A stretch of 64,000 bases of DNA from Coenobita brevimanus (Eukaryota; Arthropoda; Malacostraca; Decapoda; Coenobitidae): assembly GCA_032717465.1 (NCBI GenBank), contig CM064671.1, positions 57,556,394-57,620,393 on the forward strand, given 5' to 3'. Under the pieces are notes generated by a model that did no database searches, had not been told where the DNA came from, and saw only the letters and a program-made list of their open reading frames with translations. Made by a program: the position numbers and the translations under genes. Positions 11,617 through 23,086 of the stretch are shown here, one piece after another (within the stretch, counting starts at the first letter, position 1; the number at the start of each line of letters is the position of its first letter).

Positions 11617-13432
11617 TTAGAATGTACTGCAAAAAGATATTTAAGCAATACAGTTCTGTGACTTTAACCATCATCCATGTACTTACATACTCTTACATTA
11701 TATAAAACATTTAGCCCTTTGAACCTGTGTGAGAGTGTCAGGCTCTTCCCCAGCAGCAGGAGGAAGGCGGCACCGGAATCAAGGAACAGCAGATAAAAGG
11801 CACCCAGTAAGTGGTTCATGCTCAGCGGTATGTCATTTTGCCCAGCTTGGAAAAAACACAAGGGAAGAATTTAAGACACTCTGTCCCATCCAGTTCGAAG
11901 AATATGGCCAAAGTTCAAGCAAAATTATCTGGTTTTGGCAAGAGCGGAATTAAAAAAAAAAAATAATAATACCACTGTAAAGCAAGATTTTCTACACACA
12001 GTTACAGTTCTTTGACGTGATTTTTTGGTAAATTGCTGTGAAGATTGATGAAGTAAAAAATAATGGATCTCATACTGTGCTTGATTATATGGGTTGACCT
12101 GTAACCCCATAAAGCCTTTAACCAGGCTAAAATATAGAAAGTTGTCAGGGGTTATTTGGACCTAGAAACAGCTGTGCAGCCAACATGAAAGGCGTTTGGA
12201 AGAAAGAAGAAAGAAACTGAGGATATACAAGATGTGGAAACCTAATTACGTTTTCGGACTTACAATTTTTTTTTTTTTTAGCGAAGACTGTGTCGAAACT
12301 CCCACCAGGACGATGAATTATTGATAATTTTATCATACCGACATCCAGATGATTTTGCACAGCACAGGAGACTTTTCTGACTACAGGGATTAGGCACAGC
12401 TTTCATTAACTTTTTCTTAAACAGGACGCTCTCTTAAGCTGGATGAAACGGAAGACTGCAAGAAACTAATACACAGGACGTCTTTGGAGTGAGAGGGAAA
12501 ATGATGACAGGAAGCATGAAAGGAAGAAGGTGCGGGTACAGGACTTTTATAACTTCAGTCTAAGGATGTCTTTTTCTTTCTGTCTCTATATCCGGTATCT
12601 CCCGGTCTTTTGTATGAAATCCTCCAATACTGGCTATGAAACAAAAAAATCCTCTGAGTGATGATCCAAACTTAGCCTCACTATGTTCTGAATTTGTCTC
12701 TAATCTCAACCTTACTCTGTTCTGTCTGTACTTCTTACTTGTTTAGTTCTGATAGAAAGGTAGCCTCCTCCCTCTTTGTTTTCATTCTCTTGCCTATCGA
12801 ATCTTTAGTCCAGTGACTCATTATGTCTGCCTTGTTTATCCACATGAATATCTGGCTGAAGAGAGTGTACGATGGGGTTTGCCTTCCTAGTTCTTTTAAC
12901 AGGTTTAACTACAACTATAAGCCAATTTAACTTTGCTTTTAGACTGGTTTACTGTACTTACTGTCTTAACCTCTTCAGTCAGAGGAACTTATCTATTATT
13001 TCATTTCTACTGTTATCAGTCTAGTTTATTCAGATTAACACAGTATCCTAGTAAAAGGAGGGTTACCAAACAATTCATTTACGAAAATATCTCCTACCCT
13101 GAATAAAGATATCAGAAATGAGCAGGAATGCCATATAAATGAGGTACTTATGTCGTTGGGGTTAACTTTGACTTCACTGTAATCCTACCTTGGGTAGTTC
13201 CTGTTGGTTCAGCTTTGACTGGACTGTAACTTCAGCCCTCTTAGCTTTTACGTGCTTGGCTGTCACATCTTCCTTCCAGTGGCTTATTATACCGGATTCA
13301 CCTAATCGCATGAAGATCACCTTGAAGCAAGTGTAAAATGGATCACCCCTTCTAATCAATAAACATAATAAAAAGGTAAAATAGTTCTATCAATCTGTTT
13401 ATACAAGTCTGTCTACCTACCTGTCTGTCATA
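11617..13432. other. No gene recognised
   Basis: No motif-bearing open frame. Short A and T runs only. Confidence 0.5.
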
Positions 13433-13815
13433 TCTCAAGAATAATGATTACTAAAACCCAGTTTCCCCCAGTGTCCAAATCCTGGCTGCCCCTACACTTA
13501 ATTATCCGTCTCTGTCTGTCTGTTTATAGGCAGCCACCTTTATGACGGTGGGTGATAAAGTGATGAACACGAAGGTAGTTGTCTGTTATACATAAATTAA
13601 TGTTGTCATTCACTATTACTGATTGTGTTGTTTCGTTTCTTGTTAAACACTAGACACTTTTTTATTAATAAAGATACGTTTATAATACTTTCCAACCTGC
13701 CCTGTCTCAAGAATAATTGTAACCCAAATTCAGTCCCCCAAGTAACAAAATCCTGGCAACGTCCCTACTCTTCTTTGTGTTTGGCTGTCTGTTTATAGGC
13801 AGCCAATTTATGACG
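13433..13815. repeat. Diverged tandem duplication, period about 272 bp
   Basis: TCTCAAGAATAAT at 13433 recurs at 13705. CTGTCTGTTTATAGGCAGCC with the following TTTATGACG recurs at the matching distance (ending 13547 and 13815). The text between is alignable with substitutions (CCCAGT..CCAAATCCTGGC versus TCAGTCCCCCAAG..AAATCCTGGC). Confidence 0.8.
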
Positions 13816-13974
13816 CAAGGATAAGAAATACATCAGGAGATTTATCTCTAAATAGCTCTGACACCTATGACCCATGTGTATATAATTGTCTGCATTGATC
13901 TGGAATAAAATGCTAGAATTGCTTCACCCATGAGAGAGTAAATGATGCGACTACCAGCATTTAGGATTTTTTTT

Positions 13975-14486
13975 TCACTCATTGCCACGTAAATCCACTC
14001 ACTCGATGTAGTGCTGCTCTCGGGTGTCTGCCCCTTCCACGCCTCTCTCCATCCCTTTCTTCCTCTTCTGTCTTTCTTTACTTCATTCTTTCCTAGTCCT
14101 TGTGCCTAAAGGTGACTTTACACTCCCTCTTTTGTCTTTCTTTCATTCATTCTTTCCTCTTTCTTCTGTCTATGGGTGACTCTACACTGAGTGACAAGCC
14201 TAATGGTTTCCTGTACACCTGGAAACCATTTACTACGCTGGGTGGTAACCATATAACCAAATTATGGCACCTGGTGGTTTAGTGGGTAATTACAGCACTC
14301 CAATCGGTTTGAGCCGGTGAAGGTTTATATCCAAGGGGTGGTTGGGGTTTATTGCTTATGTAATGCCACACAGGGATCAGTGAGGCTGGTCACTCTCATC
14401 TCAAGTGTCAGGACCAAATTGCCTAGCCCGGGGCTTCTACGCATCTCATGGGGCACCGTAGAATTGGATGATGGATGGATGGATGT
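13975..14486 (+). mobile_element. Composite SINE-like repeat: unknown head plus tRNA-derived module
   Basis: The first part (about 13975-14261) carries CACTCGATGTAGTGCTGC, a pyrimidine-rich stretch, and GGTGGTAACCATATAACCAAA. The second part (about 14262-14486) looks tRNA-derived: TGGTTTAGTGGGTAATT resembles a pol III A box and GGTTTGAGCCGGTGAAGGTT a weak B box. It ends in GGATGGATGGATG repeats. The same two modules occur in the same order on the minus strand at 15425-15027, so this is a repeat family and not a chance junction. Whether the family moves as one unit is inference. Confidence 0.72.
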
Positions 14487-14697
14487 CACGTAAATCAAAT
14501 GACCTGGCGTCAAACAGAAATGAATAACACAGTTGCCTTGACAATATTAGCGTTAAAAAAAGTGTAGATTTACGCCCCCCCTCCACTCTTTTAAAATGTA
14601 TTAATACAGCACATGCATGTGTACTGTTTATTCTGGTTGAACTGAGTGTAAGATGGGACTTCCCTCATGAAACAAATAACAATTAAGCGTTTATATA

Positions 14698-15003
14698 TAC
14701 GAGGGGCGTTCAAAAAGTTTTGGCAACAGGGTAATAAAAGCAAAATTAATAGCGATACACATTTATTGAAGTTCACACTCCTTCAACATACTCTCCTCTA
14801 AGGTTTACACACTTCTGGAGCCGTGTCATCCACTTAACAAAGCACTCCGAGTACTCAGAAACAGGTATACTCTTCAGTTCTGAATTTATCCTCCTAGCAA
14901 GGTCCTGTTCCCTTCGAAGAGGATCCCAGCAAGTTTTTCTGACATTTTAGGGAATAGCCAGAAGTCACACGGTGCAAGGTCAGGACGGTACCGTGTGACT
15001 TTT
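14698..15003 (-). mobile_element. mariner-type DNA transposon remnant (transposase C-terminus and one end)
   Basis: On the minus strand, one frame reads DLAPCDFWLFPKMSEKLAG, the region holding the third catalytic Asp in mariner transposases. After a frame change it reads ECFVKWMTRLQKCVNLRGEY and VEGV before a stop, the typical mariner C-terminus. The GAGGGGCGTTCAAAAAGTTT motif at 14701-14720 matches the kind of terminal sequence seen in mariners. The 5' two thirds of the transposase and the other terminal repeat are absent, and frameshifts separate the parts. It cannot be autonomous. Confidence 0.8.
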
Positions 15004-15026
15004 GGAGCACGGGGCTTGGCTAGTCG

Positions 15027-15425
15027 GTCCTGACATTTAAGATGAGAGTGACCAGCCTCACTCATCCCTGAGTGTCATTACGTGAGCAATTACACCAACC
15101 ACCCCTTGGATATAAACCTACACAGCCTCGATCCGATTGCAACGCCGCATTTCCAAATTAAATTACTAGGAGCCATAATTTGGTTATATGGTTACTACCC
15201 AGCTTAGTAAATGGTTGCCTTGTGTACAGCAAACTATTTAAATTGTCACTCAATGTAGAGTCACCCATAGGCAGAAGGAACTGGTAAGAACAGAAGAGGG
15301 AGTGTAAAGTCACCCGTAGGCAGAAGGACGAGGAAAGAATGAAGTAGAGAAAGACAGAAGAGAAATGAAGGAAAGGAGGGAGGAGAGGAAAAGGCGAAAA
15401 CCCGAGAGCAGCACTACATCGAGTA
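15027..15425 (-). mobile_element. Composite SINE-like repeat, second copy (antisense)
   Basis: Reverse complement of the family at 13975-14486. Head module at 15425-15183 (ACTCGATGTAGTGCTGCTC, GGTAGTAACCATATAACCAAA), then the tRNA-like module down to about 15027 (TAGGTTTATATCCAAGGGGT, GAGGCTGGTCACTCTCATCT). It lies directly beside the mariner remnant. Confidence 0.75.
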
Positions 15426-15458
15426 AGGGGATGGTGAGTGCCCCCAGCTACCACCTAA

Positions 15459-15558
<100 letters not shown>

Positions 15559-15751
15559 TATTCATATACGAACAGATGAATCCTCTCCACAAAAACATGC
15601 ATATGCAGAAGATCTTTTGGTGCAAATAAGTAAAGTAACAATATAACCTTTTACAACAAGCTTATCTTACGATTGATTCTGCCTGACGATCGGTATTTGA
15701 GACTATAGGCCTACATGATTCCTATGAATCATATGAATCCTGACGTGGATA

Positions 15752-16098
15752 CACTTTTTTTTTTTTTTTACGTGTCCGACTCTGGACAAAGGTTTCAGGG
15801 CCTATTTCTCGGGGGCAGTGACCTATCCCAAGGCCCAGTAGTCCTCCTACACCTCCACATGTCACCACTTCGGCGCTAACACCCACCATCCATATTGAAT
15901 ACATGCTAGGGCTTTCTCATACAGGACTAAGCGGGGGTATTTTTTACGACATGTCGACGGGTCATCTGGACGATCAGGAAAGTCCGCTTTTAGGAAATTT
16001 AAATCCTTAAACTGTTCCCTGCCTCAGCCGGGATTCGATCATGGGTCCATTAGGAGTGCAGGCCGCCTCTCAACCGATACAGCTACCGCCTCCCCCTA
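15752..16098 (-). mobile_element. tRNA-derived SINE (family 2), copy 1
   Basis: On the minus strand the head reads GGAGGCGGTAGCTGTATCGG, with a pol III B-box-like GATCGAATCCCGG downstream. The body contains AGCCCTAGCATGTATTCAAT and GGTGTTAGCGCCGAAGTGGT, and it ends in an A run (T run at 15756-15770). Two further copies occur at 41765-42060 and 43425-43745. The tRNA ancestry is inferred from the box spacing. I cannot name the tRNA. Confidence 0.75.
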
Positions 16099-17140
16099 GT
16101 GACTCGTTCTGAATCAATAGCCTGAATGTGAAGGCTGAATGGACATATGTCAGGATTCGTTTGTTTCGACTGTTTGTACGAGTAATTCCGACATCCGGAT
16201 TAATTTCTTGGTAAAGATTATAAATATAAAAGAAATCATAATATTATAAAATGTAAATAATTTATCGTGCTATGGTATTCGTATGGTGAGGCTTAAGAGT
16301 TTTCAGTAGATGTTTTATGCTCATTTGCGATTAAGTCTCCCTCTCTCTGACCGCATCAACAGAGATCCCCTGATTTTTCTTTTCGAAGCTCCATAGTATT
16401 AAAAAAGTATTCTAATATTTACAATATCCAGTTATATTCAACTCTACTCCTGCACGAAATCATCCAGTACCGACCAGGATCATCCAGCCTCAATCAACAT
16501 CCGATACGTGGTCTTAATAAGCAATTTAATGATGACTCTATTTATTTAGTATACTTGTTCGTCACATTGGTCACACGCTATCACCACATTAACCGTTAAT
16601 TAAATAAATGTTACGCCAGTGTATCTGGGCAAAAATTACCTCACCATTCCGAAATTTAGACTTATTAAGATGAACCTACAGGTTCCTGAATTTACCCACA
16701 CTGGTCCGACTGATGGTTTTGCATTATGTCTCATTGTTGGCTTCGAATCTCATTTTTCTTGGCGATTTGTTTCCCTTCTTGTAACTCAGCATTCTCTTGT
16801 AACTCAGCATTCTCTTCCATGTCATTTATTTCGTTTTATTATCAACAGAGATTGCATCAGCAACATACGAGAGAATATTGATATGCAATGTACTGAATAA
16901 ATTACAGAGGAGGAAGTGCTACGAAATCTGCAGGTCACTTATAATGCGACTCTGAGTATTAATGATTGCGAATGACCTGAGCAGACAAAAGGACTATTTA
17001 ATTCAGAGTAGACGTAGGTTATCCTGATATGCCCTAAAATGACTAGGAATTGATCTGACGGTTGAAGTATGTGATGTTCCTGTTTGTATCTGAATTGGCA
17101 CTGAAGCAATTGTTTCTGACTCTATCTCCAAAATCGCCTT
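16099..17140. other. No gene recognised
   Basis: AT-rich, no motif. One short direct duplication of GTAACTCAGCATTCTCTT at 16782-16814. Confidence 0.5.
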
Positions 17141-17345
17141 GAAATGAATATGAAGTTAGCGGAGTGAACCAAATTGATTTTAATTAAATGGCCTGAATTG
17201 ACCTAACTGAACCTGAGTGTCCTTGAACTAACCTTAATAGATCAAAGTTAACCTGGGTTGACCTTAGCTAAGCTTACGCTAATATAAAAGGGCCTTGTCC
17301 AGTTGACCTGAGCTTTGTTTAATCTTATCTGATATGAACATGCCC
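17141..17345. repeat. Degenerate short-period repeat (CTGAACTGA/TTGACCT type)
   Basis: Words such as TTGACCT, ACCTGAGT, CTGAATTGACC and CTTGAACTAACC follow each other with about 10-nt spacing, too diverged to be an exact satellite. Similar text flanks the SINE at 43.4 kb. Confidence 0.55.
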
Positions 17346-18316
17346 AATAAAAACCTAAAAGCATAGATATAACTGTTATTCAGGTGGTGAGGTGGCCTGG
17401 ATTGAAAAAACTTTTTTTTTTTTTATACTGTTCCTCGCAGGGAAAAAAATCCAGATTTGGGGGATCTAATGGATATCCTACTTGTCTAATTTATACTGAT
17501 ACTGTATAATTATGTAGGCTTAAGATAGACTTCGCATCGTGAAACTTGTAGTCTTTAAGAACCATTTATAAATATTTTCAGCAGTCTTCATTCTAATTAG
17601 CTTGTATTTGTACAAGTTTTCTTTTTTTTTTCATACTTAGGAGCAATCTCGTCTCATCCAAAAGTTTTAATATAACAATACTATGTGTTAAGTCCTGAAA
17701 CTTCGGCAAATCTTTTATACTGAGAAAAATAATACTGGCACGATTAACCATCCCATGATGAGGACAAATCTTTTCCAGCTAATGCCTGATGGTTTTACAC
17801 GGCAGACACTGAGTCATTAGTATGTAAGTTTAATACTGGTACCAATAGCCTAGACATACATTTTAACCCTCTCATACATACAACAACCCTACTTACCCAT
17901 TTCTGCTAAAACTAGACGATTTTATGTAGGTAAGTCTAAACAAACAAGATAAAGAGTGCAAATACTATACGCTGTTCACTGTATCCTGGCCTAAAACTGT
18001 CATTCCTCCATCTTGAATGCATACTTGTGACAGTAAGCTGACAATGGAATACGATACTAGTCACTAATAAATGTTATGGAAAGGATGTAGAGCCACCTAG
18101 ATACGTGAAGTAAGCTGCAAAAGGGCGAAAGTCAGGGCCAAGTTAAACTGAGGAAACTATAATATCATTATGCACATTCAACAGCCAAGTGCACTATTTC
18201 AGCTTAAGCCAGACGATTTTACTCAGCTGAGAATGAGACATCTGGGTACTAACACAACCATATCGTGCCTCTCTTGTATCCTCTGGCCTCAGATTTCTGT
18301 TTCATATTACTATCAC
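17346..18316. other. No gene recognised
   Basis: AT-rich sequence without motifs. Confidence 0.5.
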
Positions 18317-18437
18317 CATCCATCCATCCATTGCCAGACGCCATAATCCCATAAGGGGTGGCCATTTGACTCTGAGTTATTTGTTTTACGGGGAGGGGCA
18401 CTAACCCTCCACCAGCCCACTTGTTGACACGTAGGGA
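18317..18437 (-). mobile_element. SINE tail shared with the 5S-derived SINE
   Basis: The reverse complement starts TCCCTACGTGTCAA, continues GGAGGGTTAGTGCCCCTCCC and CGTAAAACAAATAACTC, and ends GGCGTCTGGCAAT plus GGAT repeats. This is the same tail as 28722-28841, with a different head attached (18438-18695). Confidence 0.85.
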
Positions 18438-18695
18438 GCACGTATGGTTTGGTTATATGGTTACCACCCAGCGTTGTAAATGGTTTCTTGGCTTACAGGA
18501 AACCATTTGGCTTGTCACTCAATGTAAAGCCACCTGTAAAGGAAGGAAAAGCAATAAGAAGCGACAGGAAAGATGGGAGAAATAGGAAGAGAGGAGGGCA
18601 GACACAGAAAAAGAATGATAAAGGCTAAGGAAGAAGTAGGCAGCACTATATCAAGTGAGTGGATGATGGTTGCCACCACCTACCACAATTACTAT
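18438..18695 (-). mobile_element. Head module of the composite repeat family, joined to the 5S-SINE tail
   Basis: Minus-strand text contains CTTGATATAGTGCTGCC, TTGAGTGACAAGCC, TGGTTTCCTGTAAGCC and GGTGGTAACCATATAACCAAA, matching the heads at 13975-14261 and 15425-15183. Here it is joined to the tail at 18317-18437 instead of the tRNA-like module. Confidence 0.78.
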
Positions 18696-21116
18696 CACAC
18701 AGACTCATAAATACATTCGTTTAGGGGTCAACAATTCTCTTTGTGAAAAATCAACTGACAAAAGCATAAAGAAAAATATCCTTAAAGTACTAAACGAACA
18801 TCTGTATTTGTAAAATGTTATACCCTCAGAATCTAATTATATCAAATTATCATGTTCAGAAATTTACAAGAAGAAAAAGTAGGTGGAAATTGTGACATTG
18901 TTATTGTACAGATGTTGCTTTAATTGTATATAAATACCACAAGGACATATGAACAGAAAATATACACCACTACAATATGGAGAAGGTGTGGTTTGAAGTA
19001 ATGTCCTAATCAAGGAAGGATACATCTGACAGGTAGACGAAATGGGATATTTTCTTATGTACTGCTAGGAATAGTTCAGTAGGTTGTAAATTGGCGAGTG
19101 CCAGTGTTGCTTTTGTGGTTTGCGAGGCAGTGTATGTGTGTTCACGTGTGAGTCTGAGCAGTCATCGACAGAATTTAGCTTCTTCCTCCAGAACAAGATC
19201 CAGGGCAGCTGCTTCCCTCTAATTACCAGAGATGGGTTATGAACTGCAGGTATTGATGCGACTGAGTAAGAATGCACTAGAGCGCATCTTTCTTAAGTGG
19301 ATGAAGATTCAAATCCCTTACAGCCCAGTTGTTGATCAGATTTAAGGCCCATGTTAACCAGTAAAAAAAAAAAAATCATTTTTACTTACCGACCGGCGTG
19401 GTATTTCATTCGGTCACAGTGTTATTGTTTTGAGGGTGGTCCAGTTCCATAACGCAAAAATAAACCAACTGCAGTAGAGTTGTTTGTTGGTGAGCCGGAT
19501 TGGCTTTATTTTGTATGAGGGTCACTTAGACTGCAGACCTGAACTAACACTAATTTGACCTTTTATGTCTCTCGTTCTTGGTTGCATCACTGAAAAGTTT
19601 GGGCATTACGAAAATAACACAGGCAGTGGTATTTGTTAGGGGACACGCATGTTGTCTGTTTTTCCCACTCCACTGAGTGGGGGGGGGGCGAGGAGGATAG
19701 AGATTATGAGAGAAACTGTTGCCTAACATTGGCGAGCATCTCCGTATAGTCAGCCAGTTTTATGTTATTGACATCTTTTTAGAGCTACATCCATATGGTG
19801 GTATACGTATTTACTGTGAGCCTCTAGTTTCTTAAGAACCACCTGTTTTGGAGTGGGCCATTACAGTTTTGCTGTGGTTGCCTTGGCAGCTATTGTGAGG
19901 CGTCGTGGAAAAAGAGCTATACTTAGAATTAATGGCTATTGACTCCGCAAGGGTCGTTCAAACAGACAAGAAAATTTGGATAAGTCGCATTTACCTGAAC
20001 TGCAACACTCCATACTAGATATTGTACCAAGTCCATAGCTTAATTCCATGGTGTATAGGGACAATGGAAGAATCTAACACTGCCCATGAGTCTGAACGGC
20101 CATGGACTTTGACGTGGAACTCCTCAAGGGGAAAGACAAAGTATTCATGTAAGAAAATGGCGTTTGGTCTTGTTAGCACGAACATTATTAATTCCCCTCA
20201 TCAAAAAAAGCTTCTCTGTGTTGCCAGCTCCTCCACTGGGCACTTACATACTCCACTCTCAGCTGTAAGAATTATAAAGGATCAAGAAATGGTACGTCTT
20301 AATATTATACTAAATATTAGGCGTGGGAACCGCCTTGTTCGGCTGTCTGATGAGGTGTGTCACTCCAGTTGACTTGTGCAACTTCAGCGGCGACACTTAA
20401 CACCAAACCACACCAAACAAAACATATTACTATTCTCTCACACACCACTACACAAAGTGACCCAACTACACAGAGAGAGAGAGAGAGAAGCATTTGTGTA
20501 TGTGTGTATGCATGTCTGATTCTGTGAGTATGTGAGGTCCAGACAGACACAGAGACAGAAAGACATATGTATGAGTGATATCTGTATTTATCTACACGTA
20601 ACTCCGCACATTCCTCTCAGTTAACTCATTATCTCATCCTCCCACTTGATTTGTGTACTATCAAAGGCAAAGTTTTGTTCCTATATATATAAGTGGGAGT
20701 CACAGAACCGTTATGCAAATACTCCCTTTCTTCCATGCTCACCTCCCAGCTCCTTGTAACTGTCTTCATTGTACACTAGATCCAAAATATATGTGCACAA
20801 TATATGACAACTGTTATGGCATACAAATCGATAACCGGGAAATGCGGTTCCGTCCTCGCACATGTTTGTAACCCGGATGTTATGTGATTGTCATACCAGC
20901 TACTGCCTGTAGATCGCATAAACAATAAGGGAAAGGTCGGGCATATGACAATATATAGTTACTGACAAACTTTTAACTTCCACATGGTCGAATAATTCGT
21001 GATGGCATACGACTCATAGTGCACCAGATCTTTTTGGAACTAGTGTACTTGCACCCTTCCTTCTTTTCTTTATGGTTTGTTTCACTTCATCCTCCAAAAA
21101 TCCACTGTATCCCTGC
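18696..21116. other. No gene recognised
   Basis: No recognisable coding motif. A short GA tract lies at 20471-20488 and a G run near 19680. The 116-codon frame at 20022-20372 has no family motif. Confidence 0.45.
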
Positions 21117-21466
21117 TTACCACACTATCAAACCATGTAAGACACTTGACTTATCCATTCCCTGATAATTCAGCTTCACTATGCACCTCATGACCGCATT
21201 CCTTAGGGAAAAAAAAAAAAGGAAAATCCTCTCATTCACAAGTAAACCTTGTTTCTTGCCCACACTTCCATGCTCATTCTTTAGGCCTTGCAGCTCCAAT
21301 TCTTCTTCAGTAACAAAGCAGTATCATCAGCAAACTTCAGAAGAGGCAATATCTCCATCAAGTAGTCTCCCAGTTTTACATATATTGAATTGACTGAGAA
21401 AATAAAAGAATAACTGCAGCGGAACTTTACCACTGAAACAGTGAAAGGCAATCCTTCTTTAGGCAC
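21117..21466 (-). mobile_element. Non-LTR RT fragment containing a FADD box
   Basis: A minus-strand frame carries LLKFADDTALLLKKN, an RT catalytic box, followed after a frame change by ELQGLKNEHGSVGKKQGL. This order (FADDT, ELQGL, E.G.V.K..GL) parallels LINE B around 7490 and 10814-10900. Everything else is too decayed to place, and I could not trace its limits. Confidence 0.65.
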
Positions 21467-22105
21467 GTACGAACTAGATGTCCGTGTCTAAAATGAAGTG
21501 ACGGAACAACGGGGAGAGTATAATTTAATCCTGTCATTACTGTACACGCGAACTCTCAGAACATCTACATTACCACACTGCCACTGCATGTCCCTCTACA
21601 GCTAGTAATTTCACGCCCGTACACAAACGGTGCTTGTTGGCTTCCAATAGCTGAGCAAAATATGAACCTGGATATCTCTTGATGTGAGAGGTGAAGTTCC
21701 TGTCCTGCGTTAAATAACAATCTGTCCCGCAAAGTGTGAATCTCAATAAACGAAACCATCCCGACACTACATTCTAACATATCCTCCACCAATCTTGTTT
21801 TTTCTATACCAACACAGTACAGTACTTCACCATACGGACTGAACTTACACTAAACATAAGTTACATAAAAATAATCCCAGTGCATTAATACCACAAATTC
21901 TTCGACACTATAGAAGCCTAGATACATCTTAAAACTCATATCAAATCAGAATAGCAGCATACACAGGATACCCATTCACACTATGCGCTACTAAATCATA
22001 ACATATATCTGTAGCGGACTACGTGGAGCTGGACAGCATTAAAAGACTAATAACCTACGGATCTTGCAACAAAAAATAATGTAAAATCAGTCTTCTGGAT
22101 TTCAG
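21467..22105. other. No gene recognised
   Basis: Downstream of the Gr last exon. No polyadenylation signal stood out on the minus strand. Confidence 0.45.
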
Positions 22106-22249
22106 TTACGTGGGTGGATTTGGGCTGATGCTGGTAGGAGTGGTAGCAGACGAGGTGGCAAGTGTGGTGCCAGGTGTGGTTAAGGTGGAGAGGCTCGGTA
22201 CTCGGAACTGGATGATGATGATGAGGTAGGTAAGTATGGAGCTGAGCAT
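22106..22249 (-). CDS. Gustatory receptor last exon (seventh transmembrane segment and C-terminus)
   Basis: On the minus strand a pyrimidine-rich tract ending TATTCTTTTCAG precedes a phase-0 exon of 47 codons plus TAA. It begins MLSSILTYLIIIIQF, the hallmark of the last exon of insect and crustacean gustatory receptors (a short exon after a phase-0 intron, ending TYLxxxxQF). A Ser/Thr/Pro-rich tail of about 32 residues follows, longer than usual. The recognisable upstream partner is the three-exon set at 40884-39050, whose third exon also ends in phase 0. If joined, the receptor would be about 428 residues from Met 31, or 458 from the first Met. Alternative: it belongs to a separate gene whose other exons are lost. 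Confidence 0.78.
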   Translation of the reverse strand: MLSSILTYLIIIIQFRVPSLSTLTTPGTTLATSSATTPTSISPNPPT

Positions 22250-22349
22250 CTGAAAAGAATAAAGTTGTTTGTCATAAGATAATCAAAATTTGGACATAAA
22301 CTTGATGATACATTCTCTAAGGACCGGCACTCCTTACACACATCACAGA

Positions 22350-22580
22350 ACTTTTTGTTTTTACTTAAACAGCGATTACTATCATAATGATACATATCAT
22401 CTCGCTCAGAGTTGAAGTTATTAGTGGGAGTGATTATAGTACGTTTAGTTTCGTTTGCTATATACTCTACCGAACTCATTCAGCAAGCCTTGCAACTCCA
22501 CTTATCATTGCAGCATCATCAACAAACAACAGAACAGGCAGTTTCCAAACCCCTCCCTCTCTTACTAAGGACCTTGACCT
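22350..22580 (-). mobile_element. LINE B fragment around the RT catalytic box
   Basis: Minus-strand reading gives LVREGGVWKLPVLLFVDDAA, the counterpart of LVREGSVWKLPVLLFAD in LINE B at about 7450-7498. NEFGRVYSKRN follows, the counterpart of DEFGRVCKKRN. The catalytic box is VDDA. It ends beside a (GA)n tract and faces a plus-strand LINE B fragment starting at 22675. Confidence 0.78.
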
Positions 22581-22588
22581 GTATATCC

Positions 22589-22591
<3 letters not shown>

Positions 22592-22647
<56 letters not shown>
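22592..22647. repeat. (GA)n microsatellite
   Basis: About 28 GA units between two oppositely oriented LINE B fragments. Confidence 0.97.
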
Positions 22648-22650
<3 letters not shown>

Positions 22651-22674
22651 AAATGTATTAGTTAACATGAATAT

Positions 22675-22791
22675 ATGGAGTTACATAGAGAGACAGATGG
22701 TTTAATAAGGAGATAAAGAAGTGTTGTGGTGTTGATGTGGATGAGAATGAAAGTGTTATGGAAATTCTACGAGATGGTTTGGTCATATGCG
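22675..22791 (+). mobile_element. LINE B fragment, left part, interrupted by Gypsy
   Basis: TGGAGTTACATAGAGAGACA and the text through GAGATGGTTTGGTCATATGC correspond to 11255-11375 of LINE B. The continuation (GAGGATGGAGAATGAGGC) appears at 28217 on the far side of the Gypsy element. Confidence 0.85.
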
Positions 22792-23073
22792 TGTCTTAAT
22801 CTCAGGGACCTGGAATACCTTCACCTTGGCAGGGTCACAAAAACAAATTCACTTCACTGTAGGTTCTATTAGTGCCCAATGTGAGTACATGTGCACAACA
22901 CAAAGTGAAATGGGGTAATGTTCTTCAACAACACAGAGAGTCCTTACAGCACGAGTGGTTGGTCCCAACTAACGCCAGCTTGAAGCGCCAGTGTTGCCTT
23001 TCAGCAGGGTAGCCAACTAGTTAAATATACAATCCACATTATTACACACGTACAATGTACATAATACCCCACA
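22792..23073 (-). repeat. Gypsy 3' LTR
   Basis: On the minus strand it starts TGTGGGGTATTATG and ends AAGACA. Shared blocks with the other LTR include CAGGGACCTGGAA, GTGAAATGGGGTAATG, CAACACAGAGAGTCCTTA and AGGGTAGCCAACTAGTT (plus strand). It is 282 bp against 264 bp, mostly from a small indel near 22955-22985. Confidence 0.9.
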
Positions 23074-23086
23074 CCTCCCTCCCCTA
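23074..23086 (-). other. Polypurine tract of the Gypsy element
   Basis: AGGGGAGGGAGG on the minus strand lies directly before the 3' LTR, where plus-strand DNA synthesis is primed in LTR retrotransposons. Confidence 0.75.

Noticed and set aside
13433..13815. CRISPR-like or regulatory direct repeat
   Set aside because: Only two long, diverged units with a 272-bp period in eukaryotic DNA. It is a simple tandem duplication.
20022..20372. 116-codon plus-strand frame as a host gene
   Set aside because: No family motif, no convincing splice or start context, and codon content unlike the Gr exons.
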